Positions 18,045 through 27,600 are shown, numbered from the stretch's first letter. The stretch is 50,872 nt of DNA from Alphaproteobacteria bacterium (GCA_016779005.1 JADHOL010000012.1:1-50872); one strand, 5' to 3'. The notes: a model not told the origin generated them from the sequence alone. Program-made: numbers and translations.

Positions 18045-19559
18045 ATGATAAATGTCGTTTGGTTTAAACGAGATTTGCGTGTTCATGATAATGAGGCACT
18101 TGTAAGAGCCGCAAAGACGGGTCGCGTATTGCCGCTCTATATCTATGAGCCTTCTCTTTGGCGGCAGGAGGAGATGAGTTGCCGGCAACATGACTTTTTA
18201 AAGGTGTCTTTAGAGGAATTAAACAGCGCACTTCACGAACTTGGTTGCAAACTGATTATTAAAACTGGTGATGCGATAGATATTCTGCGCGATTTGCATG
18301 TGAGATATGGAATTAGCCACGTTTATTCTCATCAAGAAACTTGGAATGGGTGGACTTATCAGCGTGATATAAAAGTAGCAAGATGGCTTAAATCTCAAGA
18401 TATTAAATGGTTTGAAGTAAATCAAAATGGCGTAATACGAGGGTTGAAGGACAGGAATGGCTGGGCAAAAAAATGGCAAACACAAATGGCAGCCCCACAG
18501 TTTTTAGCGCCTAAAGGGATTGAGTCTATAGGCGAGCCTTCTGATGCAATAGAGGTTCATCCTAATCGTTCCAATAACCCGGCAGAGATACTACTGAAAG
18601 GCGGGCGCAAAGAAGGCATTGGTTTGTTAAATAGCTTTTTAAATAATAGAGGCGAGTATTATACAAAAAAGATGTCCTCTCCGCTCACTGCTTATGATAG
18701 CTGCTCATTATTATCTGCACATCTTGCTTTTGGAACCTTATCTATAGCTGAGGTATTTCAGGCAGCTGAAAATCGAAAAATAGAAATTCAAACTCTGAAA
18801 AAATCGGAAAGAAGTAAATGGCCAAGCGCCTTAAATTCCTTCCTTGGTCGTCTTAGGTGGCATTGTCATTTTATTCAAAAGCTGGAAGATGAGCCGCGTA
18901 TAGAATTTGAAAATATGCATCCAGCCTATAATAGCTTGCGCTGTGATACTTTTAACGAGGATCATTTTGCGGCTTGGAAAACAGGTAATACGGGCTATCC
19001 AATGATTGATGCGTGCATGAGAGCTTTAATCCAAACAGGCTGGCTTAATTTTAGAATGCGGGCAATGTTAGTAAGTTTTTCGAGCTATCATCTTTGGCTA
19101 CATTGGAGGCGCCCTGCGATATATCTGGGCTCCTTATTTGTAGATTTCGAGCCTGGAATTCACTTTAGTCAAATGCAGATGCAATCTGGCACTACTGGGA
19201 TAAACAGCATTCGTATATATAACCCAGTTAAACAAAGTTATGACCATGACCCTGATGGTGTGTTTATTAGAAAATGGGTGCCTGAGCTTGCTCACCTCAA
19301 CAACTCAGAAATTCATGAACCATGGCGTGCGAATATAAATACACGCTATCCTGCACAAATTATAAAAGAGCAAATCGCACGAAAAAAGGCGGCAGATAGT
19401 GTATATGGACTGCGCCAGAATAATGCGCACCATCACTCAAAGTCACAAGAGATTGCAAAAAAGCATGGAAGTAGAAAATCAGGTTTAAGAACCATGCAAT
19501 TTAACAAACAAAAAAAGCAGCCTCTGTTTGATCCAAATCAATTAAAACTGCCATTCTAA
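18045..19559 (+). CDS. Deoxyribodipyrimidine photolyase / cryptochrome, full length
   Basis: Flavin enzyme that repairs UV-induced pyrimidine dimers or senses blue light. I place the start at ATG 18045 because MINVVWFKRDLRVHDNEAL is the canonical N-terminus and AAGTAGGG precedes it; the frame is open back to 17913 with non-family sequence. Domains are the antenna-binding alpha/beta domain (about 1-135) and the FAD domain (about 200-460) with AFGTLSIAEV, FLGRLRWHCHFIQKLED, TGYPMIDACMRALIQTGWLNFRMR and IRIYNPVKQS. The usual NNGGWQW-type segment reads QSGTTGINSIR, marking a distinct subfamily. A basic, glutamine/lysine-rich tail ends the 504-residue product. Confidence 0.9.
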   Translation: MINVVWFKRDLRVHDNEALVRAAKTGRVLPLYIYEPSLWRQEEMSCRQHDFLKVSLEELNSALHELGCKLIIKTGDAIDILRDLHVRYGISHVYSHQETWNGWTYQRDIKVARWLKSQDIKWFEVNQNGVIRGLKDRNGWAKKWQTQMAAPQFLAPKGIESIGEPSDAIEVHPNRSNNPAEILLKGGRKEGIGLLNSFLNNRGEYYTKKMSSPLTAYDSCSLLSAHLAFGTLSIAEVFQAAENRKIEIQTLKKSERSKWPSALNSFLGRLRWHCHFIQKLEDEPRIEFENMHPAYNSLRCDTFNEDHFAAWKTGNTGYPMIDACMRALIQTGWLNFRMRAMLVSFSSYHLWLHWRRPAIYLGSLFVDFEPGIHFSQMQMQSGTTGINSIRIYNPVKQSYDHDPDGVFIRKWVPELAHLNNSEIHEPWRANINTRYPAQIIKEQIARKKAADSVYGLRQNNAHHHSKSQEIAKKHGSRKSGLRTMQFNKQKKQPLFDPNQLKLPF

Positions 19560-19644
19560 GGCCTATTAATCTCTAACATTGCTATCTGTTGAAAATAGTT
19601 AATTTAATATTTCGCTAAGGTTTTTGGTGTGATATTATTAACAA

Positions 19645-20514
19645 ATGTTTAACAAATCTCCAAAACGTTTTGAATGGTCAGATGGTTTTACAGTAGCTAT
19701 GCAAGAAGCATTTGAAGCTGATGGGTTTCTGGTTATTGACGGATTTGCATCACCAGATAGCTGCGATAAGCTACGTGCGCAATCCAAAACATTAATAGAT
19801 GGGTTTGATGCCAATGCACATAGTGTTGCCTTTTCTGCAACTGGGCAAACGCATGCTGCGTCTGACTATTTTACAAATTCTGCGACCGAGATATCATTCT
19901 TTCTAGAGGAAGAGGCTGTAGATGATGCAGGAAACTTATTAAAACAGAAACAAAGAGCAGTGAATAAAATAGGTCATGCGTTGCATGAACTTGACCCCGT
20001 TTTTGCTGATTTTTCCTATAGCAGCGATATAAAAGCTCTCGCCAAAGGCGCTGGGCTAGAAAAACCGTCAATGGTGCAATCAATGGTTATTTGCAAGCAG
20101 CCTTACATAGGAGGCGAGGTAAATACGCATCAAGACTCTACGTTTTTATTCACCGAGCCTGAAACTTGTGTGGGTTTCTGGATAGCTCTTGAGGACGCAA
20201 CCGTGGAAAACGGATGTATGTGGGCAGCGGCAGGAGGCCACCATTCCTCACTTAGGCATCGTTTTAGAAATAATGGGCAGAAAATGGAGATGATAACCTT
20301 GGATGAAACGCCAATGCCACATTGTGATACAGCGCTTCCGGCACCCAAAGGAACACTTGTTGTTTTGCATGGTCGCCTGCCGCATCATTCGGCGCCCAAC
20401 CGCTCAGCAGTATCGCGATATGCATATGCGATGCATTTGATTGATGAGACAGCAGAATATCTAAAAGATAACTGGCTACAGCGCCCAAAAGCATTTGGAG
20501 GCAGACAGCTTTAA
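19645..20514 (+). CDS. Phytanoyl-CoA dioxygenase (PhyH) family protein
   Basis: Non-heme iron 2-oxoglutarate oxygenase. The iron ligands are His162 and Asp164 in NTHQDSTF and a distal histidine (His247, LPHHSAPNRS); the nearby Arg of NRS should bind 2-oxoglutarate. Other family blocks are GFLVIDGFASPDSCDKLR near residue 30 and VGFWIALEDATVENGCMWAAAGGHH. 289 residues is typical. Substrate is unknown: family members act on acyl-CoAs, ectoine and small amines. It ends convergently with psuG, the stop codons overlapping by 4 bp. Confidence 0.85.
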   Translation: MFNKSPKRFEWSDGFTVAMQEAFEADGFLVIDGFASPDSCDKLRAQSKTLIDGFDANAHSVAFSATGQTHAASDYFTNSATEISFFLEEEAVDDAGNLLKQKQRAVNKIGHALHELDPVFADFSYSSDIKALAKGAGLEKPSMVQSMVICKQPYIGGEVNTHQDSTFLFTEPETCVGFWIALEDATVENGCMWAAAGGHHSSLRHRFRNNGQKMEMITLDETPMPHCDTALPAPKGTLVVLHGRLPHHSAPNRSAVSRYAYAMHLIDETAEYLKDNWLQRPKAFGGRQL

Positions 20515-21425
20515 GTACACTTTTTCAGCTCAATGGCTATTTGTGCGGCAAGTTTAGCATTGTTTTTTACCAATGAGATATTGGTTTTAACGCTTCTGCC
20601 TTCTGAAGCAAGACGAATATAATCCAGAATAAATGGGGTAATTTCCTTCCCCGTGACTTTCTGGGTTTTTGTTTCATTCAAGGCGTCTTCTATCCAAGCG
20701 CGAACTTGCAACTCTGGGATTTCATCCGCATCTGAGACAGGGTTTGTAACCAATGCTCCCCCAGCAAGTGGAAACCCCCATTTAAGATTCAAAAATGACG
20801 CTATTTCAGAAGCAGTTTGATAGGGAAGAATTCCATATATCCCAGAGTTTCGAGACCAAAATGCAGGTAATTCTGTCGTTCTATAACCAAGAACAGGCAC
20901 GCCATTTGTTTCCAGATATTCCATCGTCAGATTAAGATCCAAAATTGCTTTTGGTCCCGCACATACTACGCACACATTTGTCTTAACCAATTCCTGCAAA
21001 TCTGCTGAAATATCAAAACTTGTCTGAGCGCCGCGATGCACGCCCCCGATACCACCCGTGGCAAAAATCTGAATATTAGATTTTGCTGCAATAATCATTG
21101 TTGCTGCGACGGTTGTAGCACCATGACCGCGTGTTTGAATAATATTTGGTAAATCACGCCTGCTTATCTTTTCGACCTGTGATTTAGGGTCTGCCAGAAT
21201 TTCTAGATCTTCTGTTTCTAAACCAACTTTTATACAGCCATTTATAATTGCAATTGTCGCAGGAACAGCGCCTTGTTTGCGCACTTCTTCTTCTAATGCT
21301 ATCGCGGTCTTATGATTTTCTGGAAAGGGTAGGCCATGCGAGATGATGGTCGATTCCAATGCGACAATGGGTTTTTTGTCCTGAATAGCCTGTTGAACTT
21401 CAAGGTTTGTTGTTATATCAATCAT
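20511..21425 (-). CDS. psuG: Pseudouridine-5'-phosphate glycosidase PsuG
   Basis: Splits pseudouridine 5'-phosphate into uracil and ribose 5-phosphate. The 304 residues show the family blocks PIVALESTIISHGLPFPEN, AIINGCIKVGLE, SRRDLPNIIQTRGHGATTVAATM, FATGGIGGVHRGAQTSFDISADL and GALVTNPV. It follows psuK with a 1-bp gap, completing a pseudouridine salvage pair: kinase, then glycosidase. Together these release uracil and a sugar phosphate from RNA-derived pseudouridine. Confidence 0.95.
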   Translation of the reverse strand: MIDITTNLEVQQAIQDKKPIVALESTIISHGLPFPENHKTAIALEEEVRKQGAVPATIAIINGCIKVGLETEDLEILADPKSQVEKISRRDLPNIIQTRGHGATTVAATMIIAAKSNIQIFATGGIGGVHRGAQTSFDISADLQELVKTNVCVVCAGPKAILDLNLTMEYLETNGVPVLGYRTTELPAFWSRNSGIYGILPYQTASEIASFLNLKWGFPLAGGALVTNPVSDADEIPELQVRAWIEDALNETKTQKVTGKEITPFILDYIRLASEGRSVKTNISLVKNNAKLAAQIAIELKKCT

Positions 21426-21426
21426 A

Positions 21427-22389
21427 TTAAATTTTGCCTAACGCCGCGATTTCAGGGTTTACAGGCCCGTTAAATCTAAGCGCTGTTTCGGCCGCCTTAA
21501 GTGCAAATAAAGATGCTTGGTAACTATTTTCACCTCTGCTAATAGCATATAAAAAACCAGAAAATAAAGCATCCCCTGCACCAGAGCTATAGCTTTTTGC
21601 AAGTTTTGGGGCAGAAAAATGCTTAAATTCGCTGCCGCTCGCCACTATAAAACCAGCATCTGAGTTTGATATGAGGGCAGTGCCAACGCCTGTTTTCATT
21701 AATTTCTGGGACACTTCTTCTAAGGATTCTATGGATTCTACAGATTCTATGGATTCTGGGGCGTTTGTGGAATCTAGGGATAGGTTGTTTCCTGCCGAAA
21801 CAAGAATGCGAGCCTCTGCCAGGTTACATTTTAGATAGTCAATTTTTGATAAATGAGGAATAAAGCGCCTCGCTTTTGCGGTAGATACGCTATCAGACGC
21901 GATAACAGAATTATTGCCATATATTTGAAAAAAATCATCTAGAACTTCTTCACTCAGATTGCCATCTAAGATTATTAAATCGGCAGTTGTAATCGCGTTT
22001 GCTATCGTATGGGTATTTAAAAAATTCTTGGGCAAGCGCGCGGCAAGCCCCATATTATTTACAGCTGAAATAAGCTCGCCTTGTTTATTGTGAATTGCCA
22101 AATATAAATCGCTGTTGCTGCTAGGTGTCCGCATGGAAAGGCTGATTGATGCGCCAGAAGATGTTAGCGAGCGCTCTAACATTATTGCAAAATCATCCCC
22201 GCCAAAATGACCAATAAACTCTATTTCTGCGCCAAGATGCGCTAAGTTCTCTGCTATGTTTCTTCCGACACCGCCAGCATGAATACTAATATGCCCAGGA
22301 TTAGAGTCAGCAGGTGCTTCTTGTTCTACCGCAATTTGCCCATAAAGGTCAGCATTTGCACCACCAATAACGATAATTTTAGCGCTCAT
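21427..22389 (-). CDS. psuK: Pseudouridine kinase PsuK (PfkB family)
   Basis: PfkB/ribokinase-fold kinase phosphorylating pseudouridine to feed PsuG. N-terminal IVIGGANADLYG, GGVGRNIAENLAHLGAE (about 38-55), and the C-terminal catalytic GAGDALFSGFL with the general-base Asp are present. 320 residues is typical. An acidic insert ESIESVESIESLEE (about 209-222) is made by a short tandem repeat and probably lies in a surface loop. Assignment as the pseudouridine kinase rests on pairing with psuG. Confidence 0.9.
   Translation of the reverse strand: MSAKIIVIGGANADLYGQIAVEQEAPADSNPGHISIHAGGVGRNIAENLAHLGAEIEFIGHFGGDDFAIMLERSLTSSGASISLSMRTPSSNSDLYLAIHNKQGELISAVNNMGLAARLPKNFLNTHTIANAITTADLIILDGNLSEEVLDDFFQIYGNNSVIASDSVSTAKARRFIPHLSKIDYLKCNLAEARILVSAGNNLSLDSTNAPESIESVESIESLEEVSQKLMKTGVGTALISNSDAGFIVASGSEFKHFSAPKLAKSYSSGAGDALFSGFLYAISRGENSYQASLFALKAAETALRFNGPVNPEIAALGKI
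21725..21760 (-). repeat. In-frame 18-bp (2x9) repeat in psuK
   Basis: GATTCT recurs every 9 bp (21725, 21734, 21743, 21752), giving two 18-bp units that differ only in the last triplet. It encodes the ESIESVESIES insert. Confidence 0.88.
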
Positions 22390-22521
22390 TCTAAAAATGT
22401 AATTCCTCTTTTGGGGTTATCCAATCACATACTTCACTATTCCATTAAATACTAGGATTATCCAATTTTTTGCTATCCCCAGACCTTACATCATATGAAT
22501 AGAAAGGATTTTTTTTATTCA

Positions 22522-22555
22522 TTCCAGAAGTGAGTATTTTCCAGAAGTCAGTATT
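22522..22555. repeat. 17-bp tandem duplication upstream of the cyclase gene
   Basis: TTCCAGAAGTGAGTATT at 22522-22538 is followed directly by TTCCAGAAGTCAGTATT at 22539-22555, with one mismatch. It lies about 65 bp before the cyclase start, between divergent genes, so it could be either a slippage product or a pair of regulator sites. Confidence 0.8.
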
Positions 22556-22618
22556 TTATTGTGGTTTTGATAGTTAACGATGTATTAATATATAGCAATA
22601 GATAGAGGCGGGTGTGAG

Positions 22619-24403
22619 ATGAGTGAAGATAAGGTATTTAGAAAAATCGCTGTGATTTTTGTTACTGATGTTGTAAATTTCTCAACGCTTATGGAATCAA
22701 ACGAAGAGCTAACCTTAAAAAATTTAAAGGCATGCCGGCAAATTTTGGACAATCTTTTCAAAGAGCATAGCGGAAGAATCTTCAATACAGCAGGGGATTC
22801 TGTATTGGCTGAATTTCATAGTGCCGTCTCATCTGTGATTTGTGCAAGCGAGTTTCAGAAATTAATTTCTCAGCGCAATGAGTCTGTTTCACCATTAGAG
22901 CAGCTTACCTTTAGAATCGGTATTAATATGGGTGATGTGGTTGTAGAAGGCACCAATTTATATGGGGAAGGCGTAAATGTAGCTGCCCGCCTTGAAGCTT
23001 TGTGCAAACCAGGAGGTGTTTGCCTTTCTAATAATGTGCATGATTTTGTTAAGCAGAAAGTAGAATTAAGTTTTTTAGATTTGGGCTCGCAGCAAGTTAA
23101 AAATACCATTGTAAGAGCATTTGAAGTGGCAGGCAGCGACGGTGCCGCTGTAAGCGCTCCTTCTGTTAGTGCAAATAATGAGCCAGAAACAGAGGCAAGC
23201 AAACCACCAACAATCGCGGTACTTCCCTTTTTGAATCTCAGTAATGATCCTGAGCAAGATTATTTTGCGGATGGTATATCAGAGGACATCATTTCCAACC
23301 TTTCATCCTGGAGAACATTTCCGGTAATTTCCCGAAATTCGAGCTTTAGCTATCGAAGTACAGACAAAAAATCATCTGAAATCGCAGCTGAATTAGATGC
23401 CAGATATATGGTTGAGGGGAGTGTGCGAAAAGGCGGAAACAAAGTAAGAGTCACTGTGAGTTTGCTTGATGCGGTTGAAAATAAGCAAATTTGGTCGCAA
23501 AGATGGGATAGATTGCTAGATGATATTTTCGAGGTTCAGGACGAAATATCACAATCGGTTGCTAGTATCATCGCGCCAGCATTAAAAACGCAGGAGCAAA
23601 AGCGTCTCTCTACCAAAAAAACGTCAAATTTCAGTGCATGGGACTTATACCTAAAAGCGCTTGGCGTTTATAACGACAGAGAGATATTCCAAGCATTTTC
23701 CGAAGAGCGAGAAGGCGGGGATATGGTGCTTGATTTCTGTGATAAGGCTATAGAACTTGACCCCGAATTTTGTGACCCGTTTGTTCTGAAATGCCGTGTT
23801 TTGGTCGGGCGAATTTTCAGCCATGAATATCGCGATGAGCGCACACAGAATGAAAAAGATTTTCATCATTATTCTCAAAAAGCCTATGAATTGGATGGCA
23901 GTAATCCAGAGGCGCTTGTTATGTATAGTAGGTCCTTTAATATAAAAAGGGATCTTGTGATGAGAAACGAATATGCAAAAAAAGCACTTGAGGCAAATCC
24001 TAGTCACCCAGATACGAATTACGACTATGGTTTATCCCTGTGTAATGATAAAAAATTCGAAGAAGCGCTCACATATATTAATAAGGCCATTGAGATGGAT
24101 CCTGCCAATAAAGATAGGTTTGAGGGGTTTCTTCCTCTTTTATTCATGGCGATGCGGGATCTTGAAAATTCGCTGAAATGGTTATTATTAATGAATGAGC
24201 AGAGTGCGCATAGTCGCTATTTAGGCTGGCTTGCCTGCACCTATGCTCATCGTGATGAGATGGAGAACGCAGAAGAACATTTAGAAAAGTTCTTACAAGA
24301 GCGCCCAGAAATAAAAACACTATCAGATTATCGCAGCGTTGCCCCTGCAATTGCAGAAGATTTTATTATTGAGGGGCTGAGAAAAGCAGGTATGCCCGAA
24401 TAA
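22619..24403 (+). CDS. Class III adenylate/guanylate cyclase with TolB-like and TPR regions
   Basis: Soluble signalling protein of 594 residues. The N-terminal catalytic domain (about 8-165) keeps the metal-binding aspartates Asp17 (FVTDVVNFS) and Asp60 (AGDSVLAEF) and the transition-state pair Asn120 and Arg124 (GVNVAARLEAL), so it should be active. A linker leads to a TolB/FlgO-like N-terminal domain (about 197-315, IAVLPFLNLSNDPEQDYFADG), then TPR-like helices (about 360-575). No membrane segment is evident. Such proteins probably assemble as oligomers and sense unknown cues. The gene stands alone, with a weak ATAAGAA/TTCTTAT inverted repeat after it. Confidence 0.88.
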   Translation: MSEDKVFRKIAVIFVTDVVNFSTLMESNEELTLKNLKACRQILDNLFKEHSGRIFNTAGDSVLAEFHSAVSSVICASEFQKLISQRNESVSPLEQLTFRIGINMGDVVVEGTNLYGEGVNVAARLEALCKPGGVCLSNNVHDFVKQKVELSFLDLGSQQVKNTIVRAFEVAGSDGAAVSAPSVSANNEPETEASKPPTIAVLPFLNLSNDPEQDYFADGISEDIISNLSSWRTFPVISRNSSFSYRSTDKKSSEIAAELDARYMVEGSVRKGGNKVRVTVSLLDAVENKQIWSQRWDRLLDDIFEVQDEISQSVASIIAPALKTQEQKRLSTKKTSNFSAWDLYLKALGVYNDREIFQAFSEEREGGDMVLDFCDKAIELDPEFCDPFVLKCRVLVGRIFSHEYRDERTQNEKDFHHYSQKAYELDGSNPEALVMYSRSFNIKRDLVMRNEYAKKALEANPSHPDTNYDYGLSLCNDKKFEEALTYINKAIEMDPANKDRFEGFLPLLFMAMRDLENSLKWLLLMNEQSAHSRYLGWLACTYAHRDEMENAEEHLEKFLQERPEIKTLSDYRSVAPAIAEDFIIEGLRKAGMPE

Positions 24404-24463
24404 TCTGTAGCGTGTGTATAAGAAGAAGCATCCTTGTTCTTATTCTACCAAATTTAGATCTTT

Positions 24464-25144
24464 TTATGGCTGAAAATTAAGGCTTACGTCCCCGATTCCA
24501 GGAATTGTAACCGAAAACGCACTCCCATTTGACGGGTGCGGCGGAATAACAGATCCAAGAAGCACAATATCTCCTTTAAGAATACCTCGCCCTAATGCTG
24601 ATGCAACTCTGTTACATTCAATCAAGCCATCGGTAATATGCCCAATTTTTGATTCAATATCTGTGGCAGGATCCCATGTCTCATCCCCTTGACGAATATG
24701 AATTTCAAGCCCGGAAGCACCACCAGACCATCCGCTATTTGTAGATGGCAACATTACCCAACCTCTTTGGAAAATATTATCAGATAAAATCGTCTCAGCA
24801 TCGCTTGGCGGCGTATGAAAATCGACTAATTCAATTGCAGGAACCAAGCTATCTACACAATCCATTATTTGTTCTTTTGTAGCATTTTCAGGAATGTCTG
24901 ATGCGATGTGAGCTGCAATTTCAGCCTCTAAACAGGGTTTTGTCATCTCACTAACATCTGTTGTTGTACCAGATTCAAGCTCGCCTGCATCAAACAAGCC
25001 CCCAATAAGCGGCTTTGAAGTATTTAATGCTTTGAGCGCCGCAGGAGAGCCAAACCCAAGTTTCCAGCCAATTTGTTTTTGACCTGCTTGCGTGCGAGAC
25101 AATAATGCGGTTTCAATAATTTTTAACTGTGCTTCATTGGTCAT
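24464..25144 (-). CDS. 2-keto-4-pentenoate hydratase / FAH-family protein
   Basis: Member of the fumarylacetoacetate hydrolase superfamily, MhpD-like, that hydrates or cleaves 2-oxo acids. I chose the ATG at 25144 (MTNEAQLKI) because GGGGGAG lies 7-13 bp upstream; a longer frame starts at 25174. The 226 residues include GWKLGFGSPAALKAL, the acidic metal site CLEAEIAAHI and PAIELVDFH, and GDIVLLGSVIPPHPS. It follows proV by about 210 bp on the same strand. Substrate cannot be told. Confidence 0.82.
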   Translation of the reverse strand: MTNEAQLKIIETALLSRTQAGQKQIGWKLGFGSPAALKALNTSKPLIGGLFDAGELESGTTTDVSEMTKPCLEAEIAAHIASDIPENATKEQIMDCVDSLVPAIELVDFHTPPSDAETILSDNIFQRGWVMLPSTNSGWSGGASGLEIHIRQGDETWDPATDIESKIGHITDGLIECNRVASALGRGILKGDIVLLGSVIPPHPSNGSAFSVTIPGIGDVSLNFQP

Positions 25145-25355
25145 TTGTTGGTCTCCCCCATAGCCAGCTTCCATTATACTGGGTTATATATAAGACAGAT
25201 AATACTTACAATAACCAGAAAAAATAGTCTATGTCAGAACGCTATCATAAATTATCTATTGCGATATGGTTTTAATAGTGACGTTTTAAGGATTATCAAA
25301 CGCTAAATTATATTATGAGTTCATAGCCAAAAATGATTAAAAATGAGTTAGCGGT

Positions 25356-26405
25356 TTAAGCGTCACTCTTATCATATCGCACCAACGCTCTGTATACGTC
25401 GCTCATTTGAATGTGACCTATAATCTCTTGCTCTTGCGTCACAGCAAATATGCCGTCAGTTGCGCCGTCTGCTTGGGTAATTAATTGCTCAAGAGAAGCA
25501 TTGCCATCAATGTTATCTGTAACCTTCTTTGCAGATTTTGTCTTATCCATGATAGAGGCTACTCTTAAAACCCGTGCCCGGTTTATGTCACTTACAAATT
25601 CCTCAATATAAGGGTCGGTAGGATTTAAGATAATTTCTTGTGGGTTTCCTTGTTGCACAACAAATCCGTCTTTCAGAACCACAAGATGATCCGCAATTTT
25701 CAAAGCTTCATCCAAATCATGGGTAATAAAGATAATTGTTTTCTTTAAATCCTTCTGCAAGTCTAATAATAAATCTTGCATAGAAGTTCTAATAAGCGGG
25801 TCTAATGCGGAAAAAGCCTCATCCATCAGCATAATGTCTGCATTCGACGTAAGCGCTCTTGCAATGCCAACTCGTTGCTGCATACCGCCAGATAATTGAT
25901 GGGGATAAGAATCCTCAAATCCGTTAAGTTCCACGCGTGATAGCCAATTTCTGGCTTCTTTCTCAGCTTTGACTTTATCCTCATTGCGAACCATCGGGGC
26001 AAGTATTGAATTTTCTAAAACGGTTCGGTGTGGTAATAAAGCAAATTTATGAAATACCATCGACATGCGTGTTTGACGTAGTTTTCGAAGCCCAATCGCA
26101 TCCAGTTCGAAAATATTATTACCGTCCAGTAGAACCTCGCCAGCGGTAGGTTCAATTAAACGGTTAATATGTCTGATAAGGGTTGATTTTCCGGAACCTG
26201 AAAGTCCCATGATAACCGTAATTTTTCCAGAAAGCATATCAACATTGATATTATTCAAACCAATTACATGGCCTGTCTTGCTCTGTATTTCGGCTTTGTC
26301 TATCCCATCATAAAGCATCGGTAATATAGAGGACGGATCATTCCCGAAAATCTTGAATAAATTTCGAATTGAAATAGCAATATCTGCGGAGCTATCTGAT
26401 GTCAT
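25356..26405 (-). CDS. proV: Glycine betaine/proline-type ABC transporter ATPase (ProV family)
   Basis: ATPase of an osmolyte importer. It has Walker A GLSGSGKST (about 71-79), signature LSGGMQQRVGIARAL, Walker B IMLMDEAFSALD, switch histidine in FITHDLDEAL, and a shortened CBS-like C-terminus (about 285-345, GIFAVTQEQEIIGHIQMSDV) that regulates transport in homologues. An N-terminal helical extension (KIFGNDPSSILPML) matches the ProV/OpuAA class. It follows proW by 9 bp. The gene appears intact although proW is interrupted. Confidence 0.93.
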   Translation of the reverse strand: MTSDSSADIAISIRNLFKIFGNDPSSILPMLYDGIDKAEIQSKTGHVIGLNNINVDMLSGKITVIMGLSGSGKSTLIRHINRLIEPTAGEVLLDGNNIFELDAIGLRKLRQTRMSMVFHKFALLPHRTVLENSILAPMVRNEDKVKAEKEARNWLSRVELNGFEDSYPHQLSGGMQQRVGIARALTSNADIMLMDEAFSALDPLIRTSMQDLLLDLQKDLKKTIIFITHDLDEALKIADHLVVLKDGFVVQQGNPQEIILNPTDPYIEEFVSDINRARVLRVASIMDKTKSAKKVTDNIDGNASLEQLITQADGATDGIFAVTQEQEIIGHIQMSDVYRALVRYDKSDA

Positions 26406-26414
26406 TCTGGCACC

Positions 26415-27401
26415 CTAATTCTTATAGCTTGTATTAATACGAGCAAGTGCTGACTTTGAAACAAGGTCGAGAATAATGGCTAGCAGCACGATACCAATAC
26501 CAGCCATGAAACCAACCCCAAGTCGTAAATTATTGATACCATCTAGAACTAACGTGCCAAGGCCTGGCGCTGAAACAAGAGATGCAATGACAACCATAGC
26601 AAGGCTCATCATAATGGTCTGATTAACGCCAGCCATAATATTAGGAAGAGCAAGTGGAATTTGCACATCAAAAAGCAGCTTTCGCTTGGTCATTCCATAC
26701 GCATTTGCGGCTTCTATTACATCTTTATCGACAAGCCTGATGCCCAAATCTGTTAATCTAATAACAGGCACAATAGCATATAGGATAATTGCCAGACCAT
26801 ATAGTTTTGGTTCTGTTATTTTAAATAGAAAAATTAGCGGAATAAGATAAACAAATGTAGGCAATGTTTGAAGCATATCTAAAACTGGGACAAGCATCCG
26901 CAGAAAGAGGTTACTACGCGCCATTAAAATACCAATTGGAACGCCTATAATAACGCATAATATCGTGCAGACAAATATGATTGCCAGAGTTTGCATCGCA
27001 TAAATATAATGATCGGTTGCAAGATAAAACAGAATGCAAATAAGAACAAAGCTGGTGACTTTCCACGATTTAGCACTCCATTGCGTAACAACAATAAAGA
27101 TAGGTAATAATATCCACCAAGGGATATTGGTAAATGCATAAAGTGCTCATTCCAATAACCAAGATAATGGCTGGGTGAGAGGGTCTAAAACCATTCTTAA
27201 TGCAGGACGCAAGAATAAAAAGCCATCCTCAAGTGATGCTGTTAAATCTCTGGATTGCGGAATAGCACTACACGCTTTATGCAGATTATCAAGAGATGGG
27301 AACGGGATTTCCCACCAAGATTGCGTCTGATTTTTGAGGCTATTCAGGTTTAGAAGAGTCTGCTTTTCCCCGGTGCTGCACCATTCGGACAAGCCAACCA
27401 C
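26415..27401 (-). pseudogene. proW: Betaine-type ABC permease ProW interrupted by an in-frame TGA
   Basis: A single minus-strand frame encodes a ProW-like permease: an N-terminal part from GTG 27401 (84 residues, ending LDPLTQPLSWLLE), TGA at 27147-27149, then 50 codons continuing ALYAFTNIPWWILLPIF before the next Met at 26996. The C-terminal part (193 residues) has PTFVYLIPLIFLF, the EAA loop EAANAYGMTKRKLLFDVQIPLALPNIMAGVNQT and SLAMVVIASLV. Sequence on both sides of the TGA matches the family with no frameshift. The 5' end is also unclear: the frame is open to 27438 and may have started upstream (VAFEKFFSVVGL), but only ATT or GTG are available. Recent nonsense mutation, a base error, or reinitiation at 26996 are possible. 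Confidence 0.85.
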
Positions 27402-27441
27402 ACTAAAAAATTTTTCAAAAGCTACAATTCTGCTTTCCTAT

Positions 27442-27526
27442 TAACCCCAGACTTCAGGTAACCCCAGACTTCAGGTAACCCCAGACTTCAGGTAACCCCA
27501 GACTTCCGGTAAACCCAGACTTTAGG
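27442..27526. repeat. 17-bp tandem repeat x5 between proX and proW
   Basis: Five head-to-tail copies of TAACCCCAGACTTCAGG. Copies 1-3 are identical, copy 4 has one change and copy 5 has two. The unit is not a multiple of three and lies in the untranslated gap, about 40 bp upstream of the annotated proW start. Confidence 0.95.
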
Positions 27527-27568
27527 GTAGTACCTATGCTTTTATGCGGGGCATTTGACTTAATTAAG

Positions 27569-27600
27569 ACCACCATAATAAGAGGTCTTATTCTGGTGGT
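27569..27600 (-). promoter_or_regulatory. Stem-loop downstream of proX
   Basis: ACCACC and inner ATAATAAGA pair with TCTTATTCT and GGTGGT, an approximately 15-bp stem with one mismatch and a tiny loop, 13 nt past the proX stop on the minus strand. The sequence after it is TA-rich but lacks a long T-run. It could be an attenuator or a 3'-end stabiliser separating proX from proW. Confidence 0.75.

Noticed and set aside
24418-24445. ATAAGAA...TTCTTAT inverted repeat after the cyclase gene
   Set aside because: Weak AT stem with a long loop and no T-run; not a convincing terminator.
27147-27149. Selenocysteine or TGA-as-tryptophan recoding in proW
   Set aside because: TGA is a normal stop in other genes here and no selenocysteine element is evident; a nonsense change or base error is simpler.
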